Positions 33,290 to 43,243 of a stretch of DNA of 64,000 nt are shown here, in pieces. Origin of the DNA: Treponema putidum (GTDB taxonomy: Bacteria; Spirochaetota; Spirochaetia; Treponematales; Treponemataceae). The stretch covers positions 2,465,694 to 2,529,693 of the forward strand of contig NZ_CP009228.1 in the NCBI RefSeq assembly GCF_000755145.1, given 5' to 3'. The stretch's first letter is position 1, and each line of letters starts with the position of its first letter. Below the pieces are notes generated by a model. The model was not told the origin of the DNA. It saw nothing but the letters and a program-made list of their open reading frames with translations, and searched no databases. The translations under genes and the position numbers were made by a program.

Positions 33290-35902
33290 ATGGCATTAGA
33301 TTTTAACAAAATAGATGAACCGGATGATTCGATTTTTCCGGTAAAAGAAGATGATTCAAATCTTGATATGTACGGCGTATGGGTCAAGAAAAGGCCTGAA
33401 CATAAAGACGGCTATGAAAGTGTGTTACCCATAAAAGATGATATTACAGAAAATACTCTTAAAAGCGATTTTATCGAATTTGATGATCATGATATTATAG
33501 ATTTAGATACTTCCGAAGACGAACTGGAATTTGAGGAATTGGCGGCATTGAATGACTTTGAAAATGTTGATACTGTCGAAGAAAATGTAATCGCTGAAAA
33601 GGATATTACCAACAATACCGGCATTTACGAAGATGAATTTGATATTTTCGGCGAATCCGATGCCGTTGAAATTGAAGAAGAAAGCAATCTTGATAATATT
33701 GACTTTGAAACAAATATTGATGAAATATCCATTGAAGATGAAACTTTAGATGAAAATAAAACTATAGAAAATGAAGTCCCTCAAAAAAATGATGTAAATG
33801 ATTTTGAAGCGCTTGATATCGATGATTTTTTAAGCGATAACGAAACTGACTCCCCTATAACAGATGAAAAAGCCGAAAATAAAGACGAACCTGACAATTT
33901 AATGCCGGAAAATGATATAAAACTTGACCTTTCATTCGATGAAGATTATTTGGAAACAAAAGAGAGCGATGCTATAGACTTTGAGAGAGACGATAATTTT
34001 GAAATAACGGATGTAACGGGAGTTTCATCCGGAACTATGGATGAAAAAACGGAAATCGAAAATTTACCTGAGAGAACGATTGAGGACATTTCAGACTTTG
34101 ATGAAATTTTTGATGAACTTGAATCCAATGAAGAAGTTGAAAAAAATACGCCAAAACAAACAAATGATATTCCCCTTAATATTACTATCGACGAATACTC
34201 CGATATAACAAGCATTGCCGGTAAGACCATGGAATCTGATGATGATCTTGAAGATGTCGAAATATTTAGCGATATTTCCGAATTTGAAGAAGTCGAAGAT
34301 GTAAACAATGAAGAACAAAATAAAGATGACGGTTTAGTTATTGAAAACACAATAATTGAAGCGGGAAATATAGAAGAAATCAGAAAAGAAAATCAAAAAA
34401 TTATGAACAATTATTCTTCATCGGAATTAGAAGAACATCCTTCATCGGAATTAGAATCTGCATCGGAAGTAAAAGAAGAGAAGACCGCAACAGAGGAAGA
34501 TGATTTTGATGCGATGCTGGACAATGTGATGGGCGAAGAAACTAAGGACAATGAAATACAAACAGAACAAAATAATTCAGATATGTTTTTTGATGATATT
34601 GGAGCCTTTGAAAATGATCTTTTGGACACTGACACAAACTCAACAAAATCAGAAGAAGATATAAAACCGGAATTGAAAAAAGAAACTGAAAAAGTTGCGG
34701 TTACGGCACCCAGTGTTTTTGCAAATGATAAGGCTACGGAAATATTGACTCAAATTGCAAGTGAATTGGTAAATATCAAAAATGAACTTGCAACGATGAA
34801 ATTTGAAATGGCTCAAACACAGCAAAAGATTGAAGCAGCTAATATTCCAGATCCCGGGCAAAATGCAGCCGGAAATGTATCAAATGATTCCAAGGCAAGC
34901 GATGAAACAGGTTTTTTTACCGATGATGACGGAGATGAGACCATAGCTCTTACAGGTGATGAACTGAATAACATATTAATTACGGCAGACTTTACCGAAG
35001 AAAACGCTGAAAAAGATTATGAAATCCCCGAAACTTTGGATGAAATACATGAGGTATTCCCCGATGATGAAAATTTAGCTGAAGCTGACATAGAGGATAC
35101 CGGTATTGAGATGGAAAACGATGATAAAGCGGATATGGCTATTGATATGAGTGCTAACCTTGAAACCGAAACATCCTTTGATAACAATTCTGAAGTTTCT
35201 AAAGAGGAAGATTTATTAAGTGCAGTAGAGCCTGAACATATAAACGATTTAACGGATGATATCGGCTATCTTGATGAAGATATAAAATTAGAACTCGAAA
35301 ATGTCCCGTCCCCTGAAGGTGAGGACTTTATATCCGATGAGACAGAGAATCCGTCAGAAGAAAGCGGCTTTGAGGAATTCTCCAATGATGATTTAAGCGC
35401 CATTGAAAACTTTGATATGCCTATAACCGAGCTTGAACTTCCAGATGGACAAAGTATTCCTTTAGGAGATGAATACAGCGATTTTGAAGCAATTACAAAA
35501 AATATAGAAGAAGGACAAGATGTAGCTGCGGTTTTTGAAGATACGGATTTTGGAAATGAAGTTTTAGAAGAAGATGTCCTTGAAGATTATACAGAAATTG
35601 ATGAACCTTTAAGCGATGAGCCTTCAGACAAGGATGAAAACGAAAAAAACATATTTTCGTCCGAAGAACTTGATAAAGCCGCACAAGATATTCCAAGGAT
35701 TGAGTTTGAAGAAAGTGCTGCTGAAAAGCAACAAATACAAACGGAAACTCTCCCAATCCATCTAAAAGATGAAATAAAATCGGTTCTGACATATATGGAC
35801 CAGCTTCTGGAAAGTTTACCTGAAGAAAAAATTGAAGAATTTGCAAAGTCCGAATATTTTGATACCTATAAAAGACTCTTTGATGAGCTGGGGATATCTT
35901 AA
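33290..35902 (+). CDS. very acidic 870-aa treponemal protein of unknown function
   Basis: A large soluble protein with an extreme Asp/Glu content and few aromatic residues over most of its length. A basic N-terminal stretch (GVWVKKRPEHKDG, about residues 26-40) opens it. A predicted coiled coil lies around residues 490-530 (ILTQIASELVNIKNELATMK), and DETIALTGDELNNIL is near 550. The C-terminus is helical (LTYMDQLLESLPEEKIEEF). Short in-frame repeats (SSELE twice) sit near residue 385. There is no signal peptide or membrane segment. It looks like a long acidic scaffold and heads a five-gene operon with the Maf-like genes. The function is unknown. Confidence 0.7.
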   Translation: MALDFNKIDEPDDSIFPVKEDDSNLDMYGVWVKKRPEHKDGYESVLPIKDDITENTLKSDFIEFDDHDIIDLDTSEDELEFEELAALNDFENVDTVEENVIAEKDITNNTGIYEDEFDIFGESDAVEIEEESNLDNIDFETNIDEISIEDETLDENKTIENEVPQKNDVNDFEALDIDDFLSDNETDSPITDEKAENKDEPDNLMPENDIKLDLSFDEDYLETKESDAIDFERDDNFEITDVTGVSSGTMDEKTEIENLPERTIEDISDFDEIFDELESNEEVEKNTPKQTNDIPLNITIDEYSDITSIAGKTMESDDDLEDVEIFSDISEFEEVEDVNNEEQNKDDGLVIENTIIEAGNIEEIRKENQKIMNNYSSSELEEHPSSELESASEVKEEKTATEEDDFDAMLDNVMGEETKDNEIQTEQNNSDMFFDDIGAFENDLLDTDTNSTKSEEDIKPELKKETEKVAVTAPSVFANDKATEILTQIASELVNIKNELATMKFEMAQTQQKIEAANIPDPGQNAAGNVSNDSKASDETGFFTDDDGDETIALTGDELNNILITADFTEENAEKDYEIPETLDEIHEVFPDDENLAEADIEDTGIEMENDDKADMAIDMSANLETETSFDNNSEVSKEEDLLSAVEPEHINDLTDDIGYLDEDIKLELENVPSPEGEDFISDETENPSEESGFEEFSNDDLSAIENFDMPITELELPDGQSIPLGDEYSDFEAITKNIEEGQDVAAVFEDTDFGNEVLEEDVLEDYTEIDEPLSDEPSDKDENEKNIFSSEELDKAAQDIPRIEFEESAAEKQQIQTETLPIHLKDEIKSVLTYMDQLLESLPEEKIEEFAKSEYFDTYKRLFDELGIS

Positions 35903-36825
35903 TGGGATTGAGGCAGAGGGCTGAGGCTGTTAGTATAAACAATTACCGGCCTCAGAACGTTCCGGCTGAAGATTCTCCTTTTTTTAATGCAAAAAAATAT
36001 TTTGAAGCCTTTCTTAAAGAATTACATATAGGAAAAGGAGGCTTTTTAATAAAGACCAATGAAGATTTTTATAATCTTTGCTTTGCATCGGGTTTTGACA
36101 TAACTACTTTTCATAGGTGCATGATTCTTTCACAAATAATAGAAGGTCTTCAAGTTAAGGAAAATGAGTGGTTTTCAATTTCAAATATAGCCTTAATTAA
36201 GAATTTTTTTTCCTCACAAGAATATATAAGCATTACGGATATTATTCTATATTCTATTGAAAAAGAAAAAGCTTTTTTATTTTTAGTAAGATCACAAAAA
36301 GATATTTACAGAGATAGCTTTGATTCTAAAAAAGCCTATATAAGCCTAAAAAAAATTATACCGATATATGAAAAACACAGATCAATTATCGAAATAACAA
36401 GGCCCGTCTATCCTTTTCAACACGGAACAAATACGATAATGCTTAAAATAAAATCGGCTCTTAATTTTAATAATACTGCTCACCTACTGAAAATTGCTTT
36501 TTTTCATATTTTTCCCGATACCGTAAAACTGCAAAGCAATTTAAATATTTTGCAACTTTATTATTCGATGACAAATAAAATTCTTAGCCTTATAGGTAAA
36601 TCCAATATGGCAATTTTAGGGATGGATAATTGCCTTTACATTTCGATATTTTCATCGGAAAACCTGCCTATAGATATTTATATAAAAAAGATAACGGCAA
36701 GTTTAGCTAATATTTATGGAGAAGACTTATGTGCAAAACTGTTAATAGATTACACGGGAACTTCTAAAAATATAAACGAAATAAAAGATTTTTTTAAGGC
36801 TGTAATCAATGATAAAACAAGTTAA
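35902..36825 (+). CDS. hypothetical protein (307 aa) in the Maf operon
   Basis: A soluble mixed alpha/beta protein. The start overlaps the stop of the acidic-protein gene by one base (TAATG), and the end overlaps the next gene by 17 bases. I see no catalytic motif, signal peptide or membrane helix. The alternating strand and helix segments (AFLFLVRSQKDIYRD, LSLIGKSNMAILGMDNCLYI) suggest a globular domain, possibly GAF- or PilZ-like in outline, but this is a guess. Its context with two Maf-like proteins suggests a treponeme-specific partner in glycosylation or motility. Confidence 0.6.
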   Translation: MGLRQRAEAVSINNYRPQNVPAEDSPFFNAKKYFEAFLKELHIGKGGFLIKTNEDFYNLCFASGFDITTFHRCMILSQIIEGLQVKENEWFSISNIALIKNFFSSQEYISITDIILYSIEKEKAFLFLVRSQKDIYRDSFDSKKAYISLKKIIPIYEKHRSIIEITRPVYPFQHGTNTIMLKIKSALNFNNTAHLLKIAFFHIFPDTVKLQSNLNILQLYYSMTNKILSLIGKSNMAILGMDNCLYISIFSSENLPIDIYIKKITASLANIYGEDLCAKLLIDYTGTSKNINEIKDFFKAVINDKTS

Positions 36826-38353
36826 GCTTCATTCTTCTTATAATCCGCAAAAAGAAGCTGAACGATTTTGTGCCGCAATACAGGGGAATCCTAAAATCAT
36901 AGTCATCACAGAACCGGGAGAATCTTATCTTGCGCCTATTTTGCGTAAACAATTTCCATACACAAAGTTAATCGCAATGCGGTATACGGATAATTATTTT
37001 TTAAACTCGGATCAGCTTTGGGATAAAGTATGGAGACCGGCAACAGGAAATCCTGCTTTTTTTTTAATAAATAACATTCCCGATGAATTTTTATCTTCCA
37101 GTCTTTTTTTACCATGGAAGGCGGCCGAAAATATTTGGCCTGATTCTGCCTCTTGGGTTTGGAAAGAAATATCCGAAGCTATAAGGATAATGCAAAGCGT
37201 AATAGCAACAAGAAGTTTTTTCGGTAAGAAATGGCTAAAAAACATGGGCGAAAACTTTATTTTTACAAAAAGGCTTGCCTATTTAAATTTGTTTGCCGAA
37301 AAAAAAGAAACCGATAACGAAAATTATTTTTTTGCAGGTGCAGGTCCCGGCTTAGATAAAGTTTTAAACAATTGCAGTAAAACAATCGATACAATTTTTA
37401 CTATAGCAGCAGCCTCAGCTCTGCCGGCTCTTGATGCAAGGAATATAAATGTTAATCTTTGTATATCCACTGACGGAGGATATTGGGCAGGCAATCATCT
37501 AAAATATTTAAGTAATGATAAATTTAATGAAACAGCCCTAGCATTTCCTCTTGAGGCAAAAATTCCTTTCAATATTTTAAAAAAAAATCCCTGCATTTTT
37601 TTAAGCTACGGTTCATCGCTTGAATCTCTTTTTTTTAAAAACTTAGGAATTGAGCCTCTTTATGCAAAAAGAAACGGAACAGTTTCAGGTACGGCCATAG
37701 ACTTGCTTTTAGACCATACTAACGGAAGAATCTTTATAGCAGGTTTAGACTTAAAAGGTTCAAAAGGGTTTTACCATTGTACGCCTCATGAAAGCTTAAG
37801 GCAAAAAGAAACCAAAGTAAACCGTTTGGACCCGATATCTAATTTTGCAGCTATATCGAATTTTGATCTGAGATCCTTAAAAACTTATGAAAAATGGTTT
37901 GCCAGAATACCAAAAGAAAGAGCCGTCCGTCTTTTTAAAATAGGGAACAATATTCAGCCTTTGGGAAATATAAAGGCCGTAAGTGAAGAAGAATTTAAAA
38001 TTAAAATTTTTACCGGAAAAGAAGAAGGTAAAAGCAGCAATAAGACGGAAGAAAAAAAATTAAAAATTTTGGAATCTAAGCCTTTAGAAGAAAAAAAAAG
38101 CCTTTTATCGGAAATTTATAAAGATATAAAACAAGAAATAAAAAATGGAATCTTTTTTGACAAAATAATAGTCAATGCCAAAGGAAAAAATATAAGCACA
38201 CCCGAAAAAGAATTATGCGAATTTATTTCTTTTCAGAATTATATAATCTTTTTAAAAGAAAAAGATACACATAATGAACAAGAAATTAAACTAAAACTTG
38301 AAAACGAAATAACCTCTTTTTTAGACAATCAAATTAAAAGGCTTAGACCATGA
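36809..38353 (+). CDS. Maf-like (DUF115-related) protein, divergent
   Basis: A 514-residue protein. The motif FFAGAGPGLDKVLNNCSK (near residue 170) and FTIAAASALPALDARNINVN with LCISTDGG are in the Maf order. GTVSGTAIDLL and RIFIAGLDLKG follow. The sequence is more divergent than the other two Maf genes. The C-terminal 130 residues are Lys/Glu-rich helix. It starts inside the end of the 307-aa gene and overlaps the next by four bases, so tight coupling is evident. It may be an accessory rather than a catalytic glycosyltransferase. Confidence 0.7.
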   Translation: MIKQVKLHSSYNPQKEAERFCAAIQGNPKIIVITEPGESYLAPILRKQFPYTKLIAMRYTDNYFLNSDQLWDKVWRPATGNPAFFLINNIPDEFLSSSLFLPWKAAENIWPDSASWVWKEISEAIRIMQSVIATRSFFGKKWLKNMGENFIFTKRLAYLNLFAEKKETDNENYFFAGAGPGLDKVLNNCSKTIDTIFTIAAASALPALDARNINVNLCISTDGGYWAGNHLKYLSNDKFNETALAFPLEAKIPFNILKKNPCIFLSYGSSLESLFFKNLGIEPLYAKRNGTVSGTAIDLLLDHTNGRIFIAGLDLKGSKGFYHCTPHESLRQKETKVNRLDPISNFAAISNFDLRSLKTYEKWFARIPKERAVRLFKIGNNIQPLGNIKAVSEEEFKIKIFTGKEEGKSSNKTEEKKLKILESKPLEEKKSLLSEIYKDIKQEIKNGIFFDKIIVNAKGKNISTPEKELCEFISFQNYIIFLKEKDTHNEQEIKLKLENEITSFLDNQIKRLRP

Positions 38354-39881
38354 ATTTTTTTGATAAAAATATAAAAAATTTAAAAAAAAGAAATCTCAAA
38401 CTCGCTGAAAATATTATATCTGCCGAAGATAAAACGGATTACCCGCATACCGAGTATTCTAAGACGGGCATTTTGCTTCCTGTACTCAAAAACGGTAAAC
38501 ATCTTCATTCGAAATATGACCCAATAAAAGAAGCGTCGAGGCTTTTTACAGGAAATGAAAATTTTGTACTTTTTTGCGGATTAGGCGCAGGTATTCATAT
38601 AGAGTATTTTTTAAACAATTTTAAATCAAAACACTGTGCCGTAACCGAAACGGATTTTTCAAATTTAAAAACTTTATTTAAAATTACGGATTTTTCAAAA
38701 CTTATTGAAAATAATAATTTATTTTTTTTGCCTCCATTGGAATCTGAAGACTTTGAAAGAGAATTTATTAACGCTTATATCCCTGCCATACACGGGAATT
38801 TTGAATTAAAAATCTTAAGACCTTGGGAAGACTTTTATAAAGAAAAAATTCAAAAATTTGAAAAAAAAATTCAAAATTCATTAGAAAAAATACAAGCCGA
38901 TGTTTCAACTCAAGCAGCCTTCGGTAAACTATGGATGCGTAATATTTTGCGGAATTTAAGGATAGCCTCTTTAATAAATCCCAAAATCCCAAAAATCGAC
39001 ATAAGTAAAAAAGCCTGTATTTTAGGGGCTGGGCCGAGCCTTGAACCGGCCTTAGAAATCATAAAAAAAGAAAGGGAAAGGCTTACTCTTTTTGCTTCCG
39101 ATACGGCTTTTCCCGTTTTAAATACAGCCGGAATTGAAGCGGATTTTTTTATAACTATTGACCCTCAAAATATTTCATATGCACATTGTTTTAGACCCTT
39201 TACAAAAAATACCGTAGGTATTTTTGATCTTTGTTCAAACCCAATCCTATCCGAAGAATTTTTAAAAAACGGCAATACTTTTTTCTTTACAAAAAGTGCT
39301 CATCCTTTTGCACAATATGCCTCATTATTTTCTCCCTTTCCTTATATGGAAACGGGAAGCGGCACAGTTGCACTAGCTGCAAAATCGGCGGCTATTTCAC
39401 TTGGATTCAGAAATTTGGAATTTTTCGGTCTGGACTTTGCTTATACCGGCGGCAAAGCCTATGCAAATGGGACATACCTTTCTAATCAATTTCAAAAAAC
39501 TTCTTCTAAAACTTCTCCATTAGAAACAAAATTTTGTGATCTAATGTTTAGAACACCGGTAAAAAAAACGGAAAAAACGGAAAAATCACTTATAGCACGG
39601 CTCTTTTAGAAGGATATAAAATTTTTTTTAACTCAAAAATTAAGTCTCACAGTCAACCGAATATACGGAATTTTTGGAAAAAAGAGGAATTTTCAACATT
39701 TCCGTATCTGGATTTTATCCTTCATTTAAAAAACCCGAATCAACATAATAAGACTGAGCTTACAACCGCTCTTTTACCTTATTTTACATATTTAAGTAAA
39801 AAATTATCTAAAAATATCAGTGATTTTGCCGATTTAGAACTTGTACTATCTCAAATTCTGGAGTATACTATAAGACAATGA
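38350..39881 (+). CDS. Maf-type (DUF115) protein; frame broken by one base near the C-terminus
   Basis: The frame from ATG 38350 runs to 39609, with AILGAGPSLEPALEIIKKER and LFASDTAFPVLNTAGIEADF (Maf core) and ETGSGTVALAAKSA. It ends early at 39607-39609. One extra A within 39561-39585 (runs of 8, 6 and 5) continues it through ITYSTALLEGYKIF to a TGA at 39879-39881. This overlaps the ATG of the next gene by four bases, giving a 510-residue protein. The exact overlap supports the repaired frame. The core carries the Rossmann-like GAGPS loop typical of the family. Confidence 0.8.
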
Positions 39882-41326
39882 AAAAGATGTATATTGGCAT
39901 ATATGCCGCAATAATGTTGTTAATTATATTGGGAACCTTTTCATGGTTTGTATATGGTATTGTAAGAGACTCGAATACCGGAACAGCAGAGGCCAGATCT
40001 ACATTTGCTTATTTTGCAAAACAAATTATAATCTTGTCGGAAAAGGAAAATTTTGCTCAAAGCTCGTATAATCAGAAATTATATGCACTTGCAGATGAGC
40101 TGGAAATCAAGGCTTTTATCATTTCAACTCCTTCTAAGAATATAATCCTTTCTTGGCCGAAGGACTCTAGCTTAATAAGCTATGATGAAAAAGGTGATTT
40201 TATGATAAAGCCGGCCTCAATGTTTGTAATAAACCATAGCGGTAAAATTAATGTCAAAACAATGCAAAGCCATGATACGGAACTTATTTTAACGGCTTCA
40301 ATACCTACCTTAAAGCCTGCCGTAATTTATTTAAGGCTTAGGAGTGCTTTTTTTATCGTTTTAGCCGTAACTATTTTAACTGTCATAGTAATACTCATTA
40401 CAAATCTTACAAATGCGAAAGAAATGGTATATGCAGACATCAGAGAAAAAGATTTAAAAAAAGAGGAGAATTTAAACGGAAGCACTTATTATGCAGAAAA
40501 TAAATATTACGCCGAACCTCAAGAAGAAACTTATCCAAGTATTGACGATTCGATATCTGATGAAAAATTTGATAATTTAAACAGCAATTTAAGTACTCAG
40601 ACCAAGGCAGATGATTTAGAGAAAAAAGACGAATACATCTACGGTCTTGAAGATTTAGATGATTTGAATATTACAAAACAATTTCCATATGAATCCGGAA
40701 ATGAATCAAAACATAAGGAAGAAAAAAATATTACTTATGTAAGTTCCGATTCGGAAGAGTACACTGAGCTAAAAAATACCGAAGAAAGCTCTTCACCGAA
40801 TACAGGAAATACCGATATAAACAAGGTAAGAGGCCTTTACTCCCCCATTACGGGAATAAGCTGGCAAGAATATTTACCTGAATATTTGGAATCTGAATTA
40901 CGAAGAGCCGCTTCATCGGAACAAGATATAGCCTTAGTTATTATAAAACTTAATGATTTTACCATTGAAAGCATGATTGGAAAAAAGATTGCAGCTCTTT
41001 TGATAGATTTTATCAAATTCAGAGATATGATTTTTGAATTTGATAAAAACGGATTTGCAGCCATTCTTCAAGACACAAACTTAGATGAAGCTATGAAAAA
41101 AGCCGAAGAGATCTTTAAGGGAACCAAGAGCATTTTAACGGAATATGATGTATTAAAACCGATTTCAATAGGTATAACAACAAGAACATCCCGACTTATT
41201 TCTTCAGAAAGAATGATTGAAGAAGCCCAAGCGGCGGTAAATAGGGCTATAAAAAATAATGAAGACCCAATAGTTGCCTTTAGGGTCAATCCCGAAAAAT
41301 ATAGGGAATTTATTTCGGATAATTAA
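39878..41326 (+). CDS. membrane protein with degenerate GGDEF domain
   Basis: A 482-residue protein. It has a membrane segment at about residues 6-27, an extracytoplasmic region, and a second segment at about 160-180. A long acidic linker leads to a C-terminal GGDEF-like domain (about 320-470). The signature Gly-Gly-Asp-Glu-Phe is replaced by DKNGFAAIL, so diguanylate cyclase activity is unlikely; such domains can bind c-di-GMP or act as scaffolds. It is coupled to the Maf gene by an ATGA overlap and ends convergently with the toxin gene (17-base overlap). Confidence 0.7.
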   Translation: MKKMYIGIYAAIMLLIILGTFSWFVYGIVRDSNTGTAEARSTFAYFAKQIIILSEKENFAQSSYNQKLYALADELEIKAFIISTPSKNIILSWPKDSSLISYDEKGDFMIKPASMFVINHSGKINVKTMQSHDTELILTASIPTLKPAVIYLRLRSAFFIVLAVTILTVIVILITNLTNAKEMVYADIREKDLKKEENLNGSTYYAENKYYAEPQEETYPSIDDSISDEKFDNLNSNLSTQTKADDLEKKDEYIYGLEDLDDLNITKQFPYESGNESKHKEEKNITYVSSDSEEYTELKNTEESSSPNTGNTDINKVRGLYSPITGISWQEYLPEYLESELRRAASSEQDIALVIIKLNDFTIESMIGKKIAALLIDFIKFRDMIFEFDKNGFAAILQDTNLDEAMKKAEEIFKGTKSILTEYDVLKPISIGITTRTSRLISSERMIEEAQAAVNRAIKNNEDPIVAFRVNPEKYREFISDN

Positions 41327-41549
41327 ATAGTTTAATCATATACCTATAACCGAAAATATCATGTATTAGAGGTTTTATGGGTGTGTAACAAGGGGCAGAA
41401 TAAGGAAAATCTTTAAGTAAATCAACTTGCTTAATAATTTCATGCAGTAAATTCTCAGCAGCTTTTTGATTTTGTAAGGCGTGAGCAATATAACCTATAA
41501 TTTCTTTTAAATCATCAAGAGCTGACGGTAGATATTCAATTTTATACAT
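41310..41549 (-). CDS. RelE/ParE-family toxin, C-terminally truncated
   Basis: A 79-residue frame. YKIEYLPSALDDLKEIIGYIA at the N-terminus and AENLLHEIIKQVDLLKDFPY match RelE/ParE toxins. Typical members continue for another 10-20 residues with a beta-strand after a VxxYxIxY-type segment. Here the chain stops at FGYRYMIKLFNYPK, inside the end of the convergent GGDEF-like gene. The toxin may therefore be inactive. It follows the antitoxin by a TAATG overlap. Confidence 0.75.
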   Translation of the reverse strand: MYKIEYLPSALDDLKEIIGYIAHALQNQKAAENLLHEIIKQVDLLKDFPYSAPCYTPIKPLIHDIFGYRYMIKLFNYPK

Positions 41550-41815
41550 TATTCACTAATAAGCTTTTGAATTTCTTCAAATACATCTTTTGATGAAAAA
41601 CGTTTTCCTGTCAAAGAAGCTTGTTTTTCAGCTTCTTGTAATTTAGAATAAATATCACTTTCAAATTTCATATCTTCAAAAGTTTCCATACTCATTACAA
41701 CCATATCTCCGTATCCGTTTTTTGTTAAAAATACCGGTTGTTGACTTTGATGTACAATCTTTGAAATATCGGCAAAATTATTACGCAAATCTGAAACAGG
41801 CCGTATTGTATTCAT
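41549..41815 (-). CDS. Phd/YefM-family antitoxin
   Basis: An 88-residue protein. MNTIRPVSDLRNNFADISK and FLTKNGYGDMVVMSMETFED form the Phd/YefM DNA-binding and dimerisation domain. The C-terminal helix should wrap the toxin. It starts with ATG and has GGGAGG 7 bases upstream. A perfect 20-base palindrome lies 20 bases before the start and is a likely operator through which it represses the pair. Confidence 0.9.
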   Translation of the reverse strand: MNTIRPVSDLRNNFADISKIVHQSQQPVFLTKNGYGDMVVMSMETFEDMKFESDIYSKLQEAEKQASLTGKRFSSKDVFEEIQKLISE

Positions 41816-41835
41816 AGTAAACCTCCCATACTTAA

Positions 41836-41855
41836 TTTATCATAATTATGATAAA
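41836..41855 (-). promoter_or_regulatory. 20-bp palindromic operator of the toxin-antitoxin pair
   Basis: TTTATCATAATTATGATAAA is a perfect inverted repeat with no mismatch. It lies 21 bases upstream of the antitoxin ATG. TATGAT within it can serve as a -10 element, so binding would cover the promoter, as in other Phd-type systems. Confidence 0.75.
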
Positions 41856-41877
41856 ATTTCAAGAATTGTGTCTTTCT

Positions 41878-43242
41878 TTACTCCTTTTTTACCAGCTCGC
41901 CCCGCTCTTCAAGTTCCGTTAAGATATCGGCATAGGTTTTTTCATCGATTTTATAGCGGAGGCGGTAGAGGATGTAGCTGCCGACTATACAAAAAAGAGG
42001 GAAAATAAGCATAGCCGACTTCATCATCAAAAGACCTTCTTCGGTAACTTCAACAGCGGATGAGGCTTCTTTGATTCCTGAAAGGATGACCACTGCGCTT
42101 ACGATGCCGTTTCCGATAGCTCCTGAAAGTTTATTGATAAAGGGTTGAATCGAAAAAGAAATACTGTCATTCCGTTTGCCCAGTTTCCAATGACCGTAAT
42201 CAACGCAGTCTGCTAGGAACATGAGCATCATAAGCTGGATAAAGGCTTGTCCCACAAAAATAAGAACTCCCGAAATACCGATAAAAAGCATGGTATTTGT
42301 AGGAGCAAAAAAGAAAAGGGCATAACCGGCCAAAACCATTATTATCGAAGCCGTATATATGTTTTGCCTTACAAAAAATTTACTTAAAACCGGAAAAATA
42401 ATCAGGGCTGAAATTTGGGAAAGGCCTAGGATAACCGCAAAGACGGAATACATGTTTTCATCTCCGTAGGCATACTTAAAAAAGTAAAGGCCGAAGCCGG
42501 TCGTCGTCATATAGCCTATCATAAATAAAGTCATGGCTATTGCGGTCAAAAGGAGCTGGTCGTTTTTTATTATAACGCTCAAGAGCTCTTTAAGGGATGT
42601 ATGCTTTTGAGGCTTTGTTATTTTGGGCTCTTTTACGCCGGCTAAGGTTATAATTTGGCCGAGCCACATAATTACGGTAACCATAATTGCAAAGAAAAAA
42701 TATCCCTTTGCAAGGCTGCCCGTCTTATTGCCCAGAGCGGTTGTAATAGGCACTATTCCTGCAACAACAAAGAAAAGACCCACATTTGCACAAATACGGG
42801 CAATCGCCCCTATTTTTTCTCTTTCCTTTTGGTCTACACTTAAAGAAGGGAGCATTGACCAGTAACTTATATCGTTTGTAGTAAAGGCAACACCCCATAA
42901 AAGATAGATAATGCCGAAGAAGGCAGCATAGGCGCTTCCCTTAATCCCGAAATCCGTAAAAAGAAGGATTGTAAAAATCCCTGATGTCAAGGCTCCGAAG
43001 GCTATCCAAGGCTTAAATTTTCCGTATTTGGTTTTGGTATTATCGACTATCAAGCCCATAACCGGATCGTTACAGGCATCAAAGATGCGGGCTGCAAGAA
43101 CAATAACCGTAATACTCCACAACACATTTGTCGGAACATAAATTACATCGGTCATGTAAAAAATAAGGTACATGCTTATCAAAGAGTAAACCATATCGCG
43201 GCCTATAGTGCCAAGGCCGAAAGTCCATCTGTTTTGTTTCAT
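41878..43242 (-). CDS. GPH-family sugar:cation symporter (MelB-like)
   Basis: A 454-residue protein with about twelve hydrophobic segments. GLGTIGRDMVYSLISMYLIFY at the N-terminus, IFDACNDPVMGLIVDNTKTKYGKFKPW (cut to NDPVMGLIVDNTKTKYGKF) and the later DCVDYGHWKLGKRNDSISF are family hallmarks. It follows the alpha-galactosidase gene by two bases and probably imports galactosides such as melibiose or raffinose for it. The coupled cation (Na or H) cannot be judged. Confidence 0.9.
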   Translation of the reverse strand: MKQNRWTFGLGTIGRDMVYSLISMYLIFYMTDVIYVPTNVLWSITVIVLAARIFDACNDPVMGLIVDNTKTKYGKFKPWIAFGALTSGIFTILLFTDFGIKGSAYAAFFGIIYLLWGVAFTTNDISYWSMLPSLSVDQKEREKIGAIARICANVGLFFVVAGIVPITTALGNKTGSLAKGYFFFAIMVTVIMWLGQIITLAGVKEPKITKPQKHTSLKELLSVIIKNDQLLLTAIAMTLFMIGYMTTTGFGLYFFKYAYGDENMYSVFAVILGLSQISALIIFPVLSKFFVRQNIYTASIIMVLAGYALFFFAPTNTMLFIGISGVLIFVGQAFIQLMMLMFLADCVDYGHWKLGKRNDSISFSIQPFINKLSGAIGNGIVSAVVILSGIKEASSAVEVTEEGLLMMKSAMLIFPLFCIVGSYILYRLRYKIDEKTYADILTELEERGELVKKE

Positions 43243-43243
43243 T

